Source: Plasmopara viticola (Eukaryota; Oomycota; Peronosporomycetes; Peronosporales; Peronosporaceae). From it: 64,000 bases of DNA. A program made the position numbers and the translations under genes. The stretch is from contig MBPM02000011.1 in NCBI GenBank assembly GCA_001695595.3, positions 620,001 through 684,000 on the forward strand. The letters are read 5' to 3'. Below the pieces are notes generated by a model. It had not been told where the DNA came from and did no database searches. It worked only from the letters and a program-made list of their open reading frames with translations. Below, piece after piece: positions 34,845-48,981 of the stretch. How positions within the stretch are numbered: the stretch's first letter is position 1; each line of letters opens with the position of its first letter.

Positions 34845-36600
34845 GCTTTGATAATATAATCGACTTCAATTGTTTAAATGTCTTGTGTTCAATTTGGCAT
34901 CATTCAATGACTGGGATCACAAGCATAGGCTTTTGAAGCATGTCCTTTTACATGACTGAACCTGGCGTCTCTATGGGCTCATTCAGAATGACAGGATCAG
35001 AGTCAACCTCGTCGACATTAATAATATACACGTTACCCTAGATAATGAAATTAAATAAATCATTCCGGCATATAATGCACGTAGATCTTCTCTCACCTCC
35101 TGTAAATACTCTATAAAATCGATATGATGCTTGCGATCGTTCAATTATAGCCATATCCGCCATCAGCTCGTCAATCATGCATTTGATCTCTTGGCGCGTG
35201 ATGACTCCGTTGTCGCGCCACTCTGATCGGTAACACCCGAAGCGAATGCCGTGCGTTTAAGAGATGTCCTGAAGCTGCCCTAGACGATTTCAGTGAGAAA
35301 CAGATTGTATGCAGCAATAAGGCAGTACATACATGACCACTTCTTCCACGCAGTCTCTGTGCTGCAGAAAGATTGCGTAGATCAATAAGACATAGAATCC
35401 CACAAAATGCTTCTCGGTTCTACCTTGTTGATATTCTTTCATTCATCATTAATAGAACGCATGAAGAATGGATCAAAACTGCCAATCCGCTCTACAACGA
35501 TAGCGTAGCCATGATTGATTTAAACTTGGAGGAACGGTCATCCTTCATCGAAAGTGTTGATTGCTGCGATAGTTGCAACATGCTTTGCCAGTAGAACGTC
35601 GTACCTGTCACCAATATTGTTTATCATGCCCATTGTTCTTTCATGATATCGTTCTTCAGCCGAGCAGCTTCGATATTTTGTGACTCCAATTGTTTAATTG
35701 TCTTGTGTTCAATCTGGGTTGATTCAATATCTGGGATAACAAGCATGGATTTTTGTAGGATGTGATTTTTCATGACGGGCTCAGGCATCTCTATAGAACG
35801 ACATAATCAGCGTCAACCTCTTCGATATTAACTAATATACATGTTACCCAATAAAATGAAATCAAATAAATCATCCCGGCATATCATGCGCGTAGATCTT
35901 CTCTCACCTCCTGTCAATGCTCTATAAGATCGATATGATGCTTGCGATCGTTCAATTATAGCCATATCCGCCATCAGCTCGTCAATCATGCATTTAATTT
36001 CTTGCGCGTGATGACTCCGTTGTCTCGCCACTCCGATCGGCAACACCTGAAGCGAATGCCGTGCGTTTGAGAGATGTCTTGAAGCTGCCCCAGACGATTC
36101 CAGTAAGAATCAGAGTGTATGCAGCAATAAGGCAGTACATACTTGAGCTCCTCTTTCACGCGCTGCCGTTCTCCAAAAAGATTGCGTAGATTAATAAGAA
36201 TTAGAATCCCACAAAATGCTCCTCGGTTCATCCTTGTTGATATTCTTTCGTTCATCAGCAAAAAAACGTATGAAGAATAATTCTACACTGTCAATCCGCT
36301 CCGCGACGATAGCGTAGCCTCGCGCGAAATCCAAATTAGGGGAATGGTCAATCCCTCATCGAGATTTTCGATCGCTGCGAGAGTTTAATATGTCTTACCA
36401 GCAGAACATCGTAATTGTCACATGATATCGTCCTTCAGCCACTCGCGAGTCTTCTCTTACTGCATCTACCTCTTCTCCTGCTGCAAGTGTCTCTGCTCTT
36501 GCGGCATCTACCTCGCGTTTTAACCGTCTGAGGCGGTCCTGGAGAAACTTTACGTCGCTCATTCCTACCGCTTTTCATTTTTATTTTACAAGAATCAATA
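34845..36600 (-). repeat. Family B units, right arm, older copies
   Basis: Two more B units in minus orientation, with the gatcgg anchor at 35221 and 36033 (812 bp apart). They are more diverged than the four units before them. The outermost one retains the N-terminal coiled-coil start (MSDVKFLQDRLRRLKREVDA, minus strand near 36560). Sequence beyond it (36600-36710) still matches 26590-26760 in reverse, so the whole 26.6-36.7 kb segment is an imperfect large inverted repeat. Confidence 0.75.
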
Positions 36601-36844
36601 TGCATTATTTGTAAAAAGGGTCTATATGAAGGTAAAATTAAAATGCAATTAACTTCCTTTCTGAATAGTAAAAAAATAGGGTGCGACGTCTCTGCTTGCG
36701 ATGACAACATACGCACTCAAACTCGTAACCTCACTCAGATCGCGGCGATTCAGTCAAGCCGTCTTCTTCAGCCCATCTTTGTGTCAGGCTTTCTTGATAA
36801 ATAGAATCGTCTTAAGTAAACTGGATCGATCGTTGCAAAGCTAC

Positions 36845-37515
36845 CTAATTCCGTTGCAACTCGATGCTCTCTTCACGATCGGAATCGGTATTGCCGTCAT
36901 TTTGGTTTTCCACATTTTGATTTGTATTTCTGGATCTGGAAGAAGTGAAATCGACCGCTTCTCTATCAAAGGTTATACTATACAACTCTTCCACTTGCGC
37001 TCAAAATCGTTGATTTTTTTGATAGTCTGATTGAAGACGGAGATAATTCTATCGATGAACTGCGTAGGAAGACGACTCTGGAACTGATTGGCCTCCTTCA
37101 AATCGTTGATCTCGGTACGCATTGACCTGATGGTGGCGTAGACTTTACGCACTTCACCCGCGTCAGTCAGATGAGTTTGCAAGGATCCTGAATCCGTCAA
37201 AAGAGAAGGTGAGGATTGACGTTCTGCTCGTTGAATTACAGCAAATTCATCATCACCCAACTCCATATTCAACGTAAGGATAGCTGAGCGCAATTCACTA
37301 GTCAGCTTCTTTTCATATTCGAGGTAATTACGAAGACTGTGCTTAAAGTTTGGAAAGTCCGGTGTGCAACGAGGACAGTTGAACCGCACACGAACAGCAC
37401 CTGGGATGCGGTTCTTGATCGACCGAGTGTGAATCTTAAATTTGAGTCCGTCAACCGTGCAAAAAAATTCTTGCTCTCAATACTCAAGCTCGACAAACGA
37501 TGCTTCGTAAAAATA
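36845..37515 (-). pseudogene. Gene fragment truncated by the satellite array
   Basis: Minus-strand coding relic reading EASFVELEY, stop (TGA 37479-37477, a Trp codon would fit), EQEFFCTVDGLKFKIHTRSI, RIPGAVRVRFNCPRCTPDFP, a helical middle, then FIDRIISVFNQTIKKINDFE. Near 36990 a one-base frameshift carries it into VEELYSITFDREAVDFTSSR and a polar Asn/Asp-rich tail ending at 36845. The CPRC pair hints at a metal site. The upstream part is lost where family A satellite sequence begins at about 37515. No family is recognised. Confidence 0.5.
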
Positions 37516-40500
37516 AGCTTAAAAAGACGATCCCTAAATATTACCGAAAGCAGAAAACTCATTCCAGAAATTACTTTGGCCACATAGTTATTTTTTGAAT
37601 GAATTTTGAGCTAGACACTAAACCTTAAACCTGAAACTTAACCCTACCATTTGTCGATAGACATGGACATCCAATGGACCGACAACGACAACGTTTTATA
37701 TTTCCAGATCAGCAACAACAACAATAGGAAATTGACCAGCAACGACAACAAACACAAATTAAATACGCTTCAAACCCACATCAACAATGTCTAGAATGTA
37801 TTGAACGACTGGAATGACTGGAACAACAACTTTAGAGTACGAACGAACGTATTGCTGCACTGGAGAAAAAACGAAAGTCAAATCCACGTTTAGAACGGCG
37901 TTCTAGACAATTCCTCGATGATAGGAAGCGAGATAAAGCACAACACAATTCCATGCTTTTCATGCTTCAAAAGTGAATGAGGATGCAGATGATGATCACG
38001 GGCTCATGCAAGGTAGCGGATCTGGTTATTTGTCATCAGAAGATAAGAGCGACTCAAGCGTCATAGCACGTACTGATCAAGCCGATCAGCGCAGTGCTTT
38101 AGGTCACCCCAGGGTCGAGAATGCCATCGATCAGAGCCAACGATCCTGGTCAAACGAACACTCGCCATCGATAAAATCAAGGAATGAGCTTATCCGGAGA
38201 CGATTTTTACGACCGGTATAGAGCAATCCCTCAGAAGCAACTCTGCGACTGACCCAGCTACCTCAACGTAAAAAAAAATTACATAGGCGTCCCTTTCGCC
38301 GGCTAAAGACATGCCAGGCGTATCTTTAGCACCGAAAATGGATGTAAGTATGGGTCAATTTAGCGACTCTGATGTCAGTTTGACAGATCTCGATGACAGT
38401 ATGCAATCTACAAGATTTAAAAATAGTCAATTGTGTGTGTTTAACGTTTTCAGCAACCGCTCGCTGCCAACGACAATGAACGTATGAAAATTTCCGTGCA
38501 ATTTTCAAGAGCTATATTGACGCACAGCTATTCTCGTCGTTGTAAGAATACCCCTAAAAAGACGATGTCGAAGCATTATCGAAAGCACAAAACTCATTCC
38601 AAAGATTACTTTGGCCACATAGTTATTTTTTGAATGAATTTTGAGCTAGACACTAAACCTTAAACCTGAAACTTAACCCTACCATTTGTCGATAGACATG
38701 GACGGACATCCAATGGACCGACAACGACAACGTTTTATAATTCCAGATCAGCAACAACAACAACAGGAAATTGACCAGCAACGACAACAAACACAAATTA
38801 AATACGCTTCAAACCCACATCAACAATGTCTAGAATGTATTGAACGACTGGAATGACTGGAACAACAACTTTAGAGTTCGAACGAACGTATTGCTGCACT
38901 GGAGAGAAAACGAAAGTCAAATCCACATTTAGAACGGCGTACTAGACAATTCCTCGATGATGGGATGCGAGATGAAGCACAACACAATTCCATGCTTTTC
39001 ATGCTTCAAAAGTGAATGAGGATGCAGATGATGATCACGGGCTCATGCAAGGTAGCGGATCTGGTTATTTGTCATCAAAAGATAAGAGCGACTCAAGCGT
39101 CATAGCACGTACTGATCAAGCCGATCGGCGCAGTGCTTTAGGTCACCCCAGGGTCGAGAATGCCATCGATCAGAGCCAACGATCCTGGTCAAACGAACAC
39201 TCGCCATCGATAAAATCAAGGAATGAGCTTATCCGGAGACGATTTTTACGACCGGTATAGAGCAATCCCTCAGAAGCAACTCTGCGACTGACCCAGCTAC
39301 CTCAACGTAAAAAAAAATTACATAGGCGTCCCTTTCGCCGGCTAAAGACATGCCAGGCGTATCTTTAGCACCGAAAATGGATGTAAGTATGGGTCAATTT
39401 AGCGACTCTGATGTCAGTTTGACAGATCTCGATGACAGTATGCAATCTACAAGATTTAAAAATAGTCAATTGTGTGTGTTTAACGTTTTCAGCAACCGCT
39501 CGCTGCCAACGACAATGAACGTATGAAAATTTCCGTGCAATTTTCAAGAGCTATATTGACGCACAGCTATTCTCGTCGTTGTAAGAATACCCCTAAAAAG
39601 ACGATGTCGAACATTATCGAAAGCACAAAACTCATTCCAAAGATTACTTTGGCCACATAGTTATTTTTTGAATGAATTTTGAGCTAGACACTAAACCTTA
39701 AACCTGAAACTTAACCCTACCATTTGTCGATAGACATGGACATCCAATGGACCGACAACGACAACGTTTTATAATTCCAGATCAGCAACAACAACAACAG
39801 GAAATTGACCAGCAACGACAACAAACACAAATTAAATACGCTTCAAACCCACATCAACAATGTCTAGAATGTATTGAACGACTGGAATGACTGGAACAAC
39901 AACTTTAGAGTTCGAACGAACGTATTGCTGCACTGGAGAGAAAACGAAAGTCAAATCCACGTTTAGAACGGCGTCTAGACAATTCCTCGATGATGGGAAG
40001 CGAGATGAAGCACAACACAATTCCATGCTTTTCATGCTTCAAAAGTGAATGAGGATGCAGATGATGATCACGGGCTCATGCAAGGTAGCGGATCTGGTTA
40101 TTTGTCATCAAAAGATAAGAGCGACTCAAGCGTCATAGCACGTACTGATCAAGCCGATCAGCGCAGTGCTTTAGGTCACCCCAGGGTCGAGAATGCCATC
40201 GATCAGAGCCAATGACCCTGGTCAAACGAACACTCGCCATCGATAAAATCAAGGAATGAGCTTATCCGGAGACGATTTTTACGACCGGTATAGAGCAATC
40301 CCTCAGAAGCAACTCTGCGACTGACCCAGCTGCCTCAACGTAAATAAAAATTACATAGGCGTCCCTTTCGCCGGCTAAAGACATGCCAGGCGTATCTTTA
40401 GCACCGAAAATGGATGTAAGTATGGGTCAATTTAGCGACTCTGATGTCAGTTTGACAGATCTCGATGACAGTATGCAATCTACAAGATTTAAAAATAGTC

Positions 40501-43500
40501 AATTGTGTGTGTTTAACGTTTTCAGCAACCGCTCGCTGCCAACGACAATGAACGTATGAAAATTTCCGTGCAATTTTCAAGAGCTATATTGACGCACAGC
40601 TATTCTCGTCGTTGTAAGAATATCCCTAAAAAGACGATCCCGATACATTATCGAAAGCACAAAACTCATTCCAAAGATTACTTTGGCCACATAGTTATTT
40701 TTTGAATGAATTTTGAGCTAGACCCTAAACCTTAAACCTGAAACTTAACCCTACCATTTGTCGATAGACATGGACATCCAATGGACCGACAACGACAACG
40801 TTTTATAATTCCAGATCAGCAACAACAACAACAGGAAATTGACCAGCAACGACAACAAACACAAATTAAATACGCTTCAAACCCACATCAACAATGTCTA
40901 GAATGTATTGAACGACTGGAATGACTGGAACAACAACTTTAGAGTTCGAACGAACGTATTGCTGCACTGGAGAGAAAACGAAAGTCAAATCCACGTTTAG
41001 AACGGCGTTCTAGACAATTCCTCGATGATGGGAAGCGAGATGAAGCACAACACAATTCCATGCTTTTCATGCTTCAAAAGTGAATGAGGATGCAGATGAT
41101 GATCACGGGCTCATGCAAGGTAGCGGATCTGGTTATTTGTCATCAAAAGATAAGAGCGACTCAAGCGTCATAGCACGTACTGATCAAGCCGATCAGCGCA
41201 GTGCTTTAGGTCACCCCAGGGTCGAGAATGCCATCGATCAGAGCCAGCGATCCTGGTCAAACGAACACTCGCCATCGATAAAATCAAAGAATGAGCTTAT
41301 GCTGAGACGATTTTTACGACCGGTATAGAGCAATCCCTCAGAAGCAACTCTGCGACTGCCCCAGCTGCCTCAACGTAAATAAAAATTACATAGGCGTCCC
41401 TTTCGCCGGCTAAAGACATGCCAGGCGTATCTTTAGCACCGAAAATGGATGTAAGTATGGGTCAATTTAGCGACTCTGATGTCAGTTTGACAGATCTCGA
41501 TGACCGTATGCAATCTACAAGATAAAAACAGTCAATTGTGTGCGTTTAACGCTTTCAGCAACCGCTCGCTGCCAACGCCAATGAAGCGTATGAAAATTTC
41601 GTGCAATTTTCAAGAGCTATATTGACGCACAGCTATTCTCGTCGTTGTAAGAATACCCTAAAAAGACGATCGATACATTATCGAAAGCACAAAACTCATT
41701 CCAAAGATTACTTTGGCCACATAGTTATTTTTTGAATGAATTTTGAGCTAGACCATAGACCTTAACCCTGAAACTTAACCCTACCATTTGTCGATAGACA
41801 TGGACATCCAATGGACCGACAACGACAACGTTTTATAATTCCAGATCAGCAACAACAACAACAGGAAATTGACCAGCAACGACAACAAACACAAATTAAA
41901 TACGCTTCAAACCACATCAACAATGTCTAGAATGTATTGAACGACTGGAATGACTGGAACAACAACTTTAGAGTTCGAACGAACGTATTGCTGCACTGGA
42001 GAAAAAACGAAAGTCAAATCCACGTTTAGAACGGCGTCCTAGACAATTCCTCGATGATGGGAAGCGATGAAGCACAACACAATTCCATGCTTTTCATGCT
42101 AAAAGTGAATGAGGATGCAGATGATGATCACGGGCTCATGCAAGGTAGCGGATCTGGTTATTTGTCATCAAAAGATAAGAGCGACTCAAGCGTCATAGCA
42201 CGTACTGATCAAGCCGATCAGCGCAGTGCTTTAGGTCACCCCAGGGTCGAGAATGCCATCGATCAGAGCAATGATCCTGGTCAAACGAAACTCGCCATCG
42301 ATAAAATCAAGAAGAGCTTATGCTGAGACGATTTTTACGACCGGTATAGAGCAATCCCTCAGAAGCAACTCTGCGACTGACCCAGCTGCCTCAACGTAAA
42401 AAAAAATTACATAGGCGTCCCTTTCGCCGGCTAAAGACGTGCCAGGCGTATCTTTAGCACCAAAATTGGATGTAAGTATGGGTCAATTTAGCGACTCTGA
42501 TGTCAGTTTGACAGATCTCGATGACGTATGCAATCTACAAGATAAAAACAGTCAATTGTGTGCGTTTAACGCTTTCAGCAACCGCTCGCTGCCAACGCCA
42601 ATGAAGCGTATGAAAATTTCGTGCAATTTTCAAGAGCTATATTGACGCACAGCTATTCTCGTCGTTGTAAGAATACCCTAAAAAGACGATCCCGATACAT
42701 TATCGAAAGCACAAAACTCATTCCAAAGATTACTTTGGCCACATAGTTATTTTTTGAATGAATTTTGAGCTAAACCTAACCTAAACCTGAAACTTAACCC
42801 TACCATTTGTCGATAGACATGGACATCCAATGGACCGACAACGACAACGTTTTATAATTCCAGATCAGCAACAACAACAACAGGAAATTGACCAGCAACG
42901 ACAACAAACACAAATTAAATACGCTTCAAACCAACATCAACAATGTCTAGAATGTATTGAACGACTGGAATGACTGGAACAACAACTTTAGAGTTCGAAC
43001 GAACGTATTGCTGCACTGGAGAGATAACGAAAGTCAAATCCACGTTTAGAACGGCGTTCTAGACAATTCCTCGATGATGGGAAGCGAGAAGAAGCACAAC
43101 ACAATTCCATGCTTTTCATGCTCAAAGTGAATGAGGATGCAGATGATGATCACGGGCTCATGCAAGGTAGCGGATCTGGTTATTTGTCATCAAAAGATAA
43201 GAGCGACTCAAGCGTCATAGCACGTACTGATCAAGCCGATCAGCGCAGTGCTTTAGGTCACCCCAGGGTCGAGAATGCCATCGATCAGAGCCAATGACCC
43301 TAGTCGAACGAAAACTCGCCATCGATAAAATCAAAGAATGAGCTTATGCTGAGACGATTTTTACGACCGGTATAGAGCAATCCTCAGAAGCAACTCTGCG
43401 ACTGCCCAGCTGCCTCAACGCAAATAAAAATAAAATTACTCAGAAACACGTGCCAGGCGTATCTTTAGCACCGAAAATGGATGCACCGATGTCTCTGATG

Positions 43501-46500
43501 TCAGTTTGACAGATCTCGATGACCGTATGCAATCTACAAGATATGAAAACAGTCAATTGTGTGCGTTTAACGCTTTCAGCAACCGCTCGCTGCCAACGCC
43601 AATGAAGCGTATGAAAATTTTCGTGCAATTTTCAGAGCTATATTGACGCACAGCTATTCTCGTCGTTGTAAGAATATTCCTAAAAAGACGATCCCGATAC
43701 ATTATCGAAAGCACAAAATCAATCCAAAGATTACTTTGGCCACATAGTTATTTTTTGAATGAATTTTGAGCTAGACCTAACCTAACCTGAAACTTAACCC
43801 TACCATTTGTCGACAGACATGGACATCCAATGGACCGACAACGACAACGTTTTATATTCCAGATCAGCAACAACAACAACAGGAAATTGACCAGCAACGA
43901 CAACAAACACAAATTAAATACGCTTCAAACCAACATCAACAATGTCTAGAATGTATTGAACGACTGGAATGACTGGAACAACAACTTTAGAGTTCGAACG
44001 AACGTATTGCTGCACTGGAGAAAAAACGAAAGTCAAATCCACGTTTAGAACGGCGTCCTAGACAATTCCTCGATGATGGGAAGCGAGATGAAGCACAACA
44101 CAATTCCATGCTTTTCATGCTACAGAAGTGAATGAGGATGAAGATGATGATCACGGGCTCATGCAAGGTAGCGGATCTGGTTATTTGTCATCAAAAGATA
44201 AGAGCGACTCAAGCGTCATAGCACGTACTGATCAAACCGATCGGCGCAGTGCTTCAGGTCACCCCAGGGTCGAGAGTGCCAACGATCAGAGCTAATGATC
44301 CTGGTCGAACGTAAACTCGCCATCGATAAAATCAAAGAAGAAGCTTCTGCTGAGACGATTTGTACGACCGGTATAGAGCAATCCCTCAGAAGCAACTCTG
44401 CGACTGACCCAGCTGCCTCAACGCAAATAAAAATAAATTACATAGGCGTCCCTTTCGCCGGCTAAAGACGTGCCAGGCGTATCTTTAGCACCGAAAATGG
44501 ATGAAGGTATGGGTTAATTCAGCGACTCTGATGTCAGTTTGACAGATCTCGATGACCGTATGCAATCTACAAGATATGAAAACAGTCAATTGTGTGCGTT
44601 TAACGCTTTCAGCAACCGCTCGCTGCCAACGCCAATGAAGCGTATGAAAATTTTCGTGCAATTTTCAAGAGCTATATTGACGCACAGCTATTCTCGTCGT
44701 TGTAGAATATCGCTAAAAAGACGATCCCGATACATTATCGAAAGCACAAAACTCATTCCAAAGATTACTTTGGCCACATAGTTATTTTTGAATGAATTTT
44801 GAGCTAAATCCTAACCTAAACCTGAAACTTAATACCATTTGTCGACAGACATGGACATCCAATGGACCGACAACGACAACGTTTTATAATTCCAGATCAG
44901 CAACAACAACAACAGGAAATTGACCAGCAACGACAACAAACACAAATTAAATACGCTTCAAACCAACATCAACAATGTCTAGAATGTATTGAACGACGAA
45001 TGACTGGAACAACAACTTTAGAGTTCGAACGAACGTATTGCTGCACTGGAGAAAAAACGAAAGTCAAATCCACGTTTAGAACGGCGTCCTAGACAATTCC
45101 TCGATGATGGGAAGCGAGATGAAGCACAACACAATTCCATGCTTTTCATGCTACAGAAGTGAATGAGGATGCAGATGATGATCACGGGCTCATGCAAGGT
45201 AGCGGATCTGGTTATTTGTCATCAAAAGATAAGAGCGACTCAAGCGTCATAGCACGTACTGATCAACCGATCAGCGCAGTGCTTTAGGTCACCCCAGGGT
45301 CGAGAGTGCCAACGATCAGAGCTAATGATCCTGGTCGAACGTAAACTCGCCATCGATAAAATCAAAGAAGAAGCTTATGCTGAGACGATTTTACGACCGG
45401 TATAGAGCAATCCCTCAGAAGCAACTCTGCGACTGACCCAGCTGCCTCAACGCAAATAAAAATAAATTACATAGGCGTCCCTTTCGCCGGCTAAAGACGT
45501 GCCAGGCGTATCTTTAGCACCGAAAATGGATGAAAGTATGGGTTAATTCAGCGACTCTGATGTCAGTTTGACAGATCTCGATGACCGTATGCAATCTACA
45601 AGATATGAAAACAGTCAATTGTGTGCGTTTAACGCTTTCAGCAACCGCTCGCTGCCAACGCCAATGAAGCGTATGAAAATTTTCGTGCAATTTTCAGGAG
45701 CTATATTGACGCACAGCTATTCTCGTCGTTGTAGAATATCCTAAAAAGACGATCCCGATACATTATCAAAAGCACAAAACTCATTCCAAAGATTACTTTG
45801 GCCACATAGTTATTTTTTGAATGAATTTTGAGCTAACCTAACCTAAACCTGAAACTTAACCCTACCATTTGTCGACAGACATGGACATCCAATGGACCGA
45901 CAACGACAACGTTTTATATTCCAGATCAGCAACAACAACAACAGGAAATTGACCAGCAACGACAACAAACACAAATTAAATACGCTTCAAACTAACATCA
46001 ACAATGTCTAGAATGTATTGAATGACCGATATGACTGGAACAACAACTTTAGAGTTCGAACGAACGTATTGCTGCACTGGAGAAAAAACGAAAGTCAAAT
46101 CCACGTTTAGAACGGCGTCCTAGACAATTCCTCGATGATGGGAAGAGAGATGAAGCACAACACAATTCCATGCTTTTCATGCTACAGAAGTGAATGAGGA
46201 TGAAGATGATGATCACGGGCTCATGCAAGGTAGCGGATCTGGTTATTTGTCATCAAAAGATAAGAGCGACTCAAGCGTCATAGCACGTACTGATCAAGCC
46301 GATCAGCGCAGTGCTTTAGGTCACCCCAGGGTCGAGAGTGCCAACGATCAACGATCAGAGCCAATGACCCTGGTCGAACGAAATCTCGCCATCGATAAAA
46401 TCAAAGAATGAGCTTATGCTGAGACGATTTTTACGACCGGTATAGAGCAATCACTCAGAAGCAACTCTGCGACTGACCCAGCTGCCTCAACGCAAATAAA

Positions 46501-48981
46501 AATAAATTACATAGGCGTCCCTTTCGCCGGCAAACACGTGCCAGGCGTATCTTTAGCACCGAAAATGGATGAAAGTATGGATTAATGCAGCGACTCTGAT
46601 GTCAGTTTGACAGATCTCGATGACCGTATGCAATCTACAAGATATGAAAACAGTCAATTGTGTGCGTTTAACGCTTTCAGCAACCGCTCGCTGCCAACGC
46701 CAATGAAGCGTATGAAAATTTTCGTGCAATTTTCAAGAGCTATATTGACGCACAGCTATTCTCGTCGTTGTAGAATATCGCTAAAAAGACGATCCCGATA
46801 CATTATCGAAAGCACAAAACTCATTCCAAAGATTACTTTGGCCACATAGTTAATTTTTGAATGAATTTTGAGCTAACCTAACCTAAACCTGAAACTTACC
46901 CTACCATTTGTCGACAGACATGGACATCCAATGGACCGACAACGACAACGTTTTATAATTCCAGATCAGCAACAACAACAACAGGAAATTGACCATCAAC
47001 GACAACAAACACAAATTAAATACGCTTCAAACTAACATCAACAATGTCTAGAATGTATTGAACGACCGATATGACTGGAACAACAACTTTAGAGTACGAA
47101 CGAACGTATTGCTGCACTGGAGAAAAAACGAAAGTCAAATCCACGTTTAGAACGGCGTCCTAGACAATTCCTCGATGATGGGAAGAGAGATGAAGCACAA
47201 CACAATTCCATGCTTTTCATGCTACAGAAGTGAATGAGGATGAAGATGATGATCACGGGCTCATGCAAGGTAGCGGATCTGGTTATTTGTCATCAAAAGA
47301 TAAGAGCGACTCAAGCGTCATAGCACGTACTGATCAAACCGATCGGCGCAGTGCTTCAGGTCACCCCAGGGTCGAGAGTGCCAACGATCAGAGCTAATGA
47401 TCCTGGTCGAACGTAAACTCGCCATCGATAAAATCAAAGAATGAGCTTATGCTGAGACGATTTGTACGACCGGTATAGAGCAATCCCTCAGAAGCAACTC
47501 TGCGACTGACCCAGCTGCCTCAACGCAAATAAAAATAAATTACATAGGCGTCCCTTTCGCCGGCCAAACACGTGCCAGGCGTATCTTTAGCACCGAAAAT
47601 GGATGAAAGTATGGATTAATTCAGCGACTCTGATGTCAGTTTGACAGATCTCGATGACCGTAAGCAATCTACAAGATATGAAAACAGTCAATTGTGTGCG
47701 TTTAACGCTTTCAGCAACCGCTCGCTGCCAACGCCAATGAAGCGTATGAAAATTTTCGTGCAATTTTCAAGAGCTATATTGACGCACAGCTATTCTCGTC
47801 GTTGTAGAATATCGCTAAAAAGACGATCCCGATACATTATCGAAAGCACAAAACTCATTCCAAAGATTACTTTGGCCACATAGTTATTTTTTGAATGAAT
47901 TTTGAGCTAAATCCTAATTCCTAAACCTAAACTTAATTCAACCATTTGTCGACAGACATGGACATCCAATGGACCGACAACGACAACGTTTTATAATTCC
48001 AGATCAGCAACAACAACAACAGGAAATTGACCAGCAACGACAACAAACACAAATTAAATACGCTTCAAACCAACATCAACAATGTCTAGAATGTATTGAA
48101 CGACTGGAATGACTGGAACAACAACTTTAGAGTTCGAACGAACGTATTGCTGCACTGGAGAGAAAACGAAAGTCAAATTCACGTTTAGAACGGCGTTCTA
48201 GACAATTCCTCGATGATGGGAAGCGAGATGAAGCACAACACAATTCCATGCTTTTCATGCTTCAAAAGTGAATGAGGATGCAGATGATGATCACGGGCTC
48301 ATGCAAGGTAGCGGATCTGGTTATTTGTCATCAAAAGATAAGAGCGACTCAAGCGTCATAGCACGTACTGATCAAGCCGATCAGCGCAGTGCTTTAGGTC
48401 ACCCCAGGGTCGAGAATGCCAACGATCAGAGCTAATGATCCTGGTCGAACGAAACTCGCCATCGATAAAATCAAAGAAGAGCTTATGCTGAGACGATTTT
48501 TACGACCGGTATAGAGCGATCCCTCAGAAGCAACTCTGCGACTGACCCAGCTGCCTCAACGTAAATAAAAATAAAATTACATAGGCGTCCCTTTCGCCGG
48601 CTAAAGACATGCCAGGCGTATCTTTAGCACCGAAAATGGATGTAAGTATGGGTTAATTCAGCGACTCTGATGTCAGTTTGACAGATCTCGATGACCGTAT
48701 GCAATCTACAAGATATGAAAACAGTCAATTGTGTGCGTTTAACGCTTTCAGCAACCGCTCGCTGCCAACGCCAATGAAGCGTATGAAAATTTTCGTGCAA
48801 TTTTCAAGAGCTATATTGACGCACAGCTATTCTCGTCGTTGTAAGAATATCCCTAAAAAGACGATCCCGATACATTATCGAAAGCACAAAACTCATTCCA
48901 AAGATTACTTTGGCCACATAGTTATTTTTTGAATGAATTTTGAGCTAAACCTAACCTAAACCTGAAACTTAACCCTACCAT

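Noticed and set aside
36701..37030. Plus-strand 109-residue membrane-like ORF
   Set aside because: It lies opposite the minus-strand coding relic, and its hydrophobic wording follows from the antisense of that relic.
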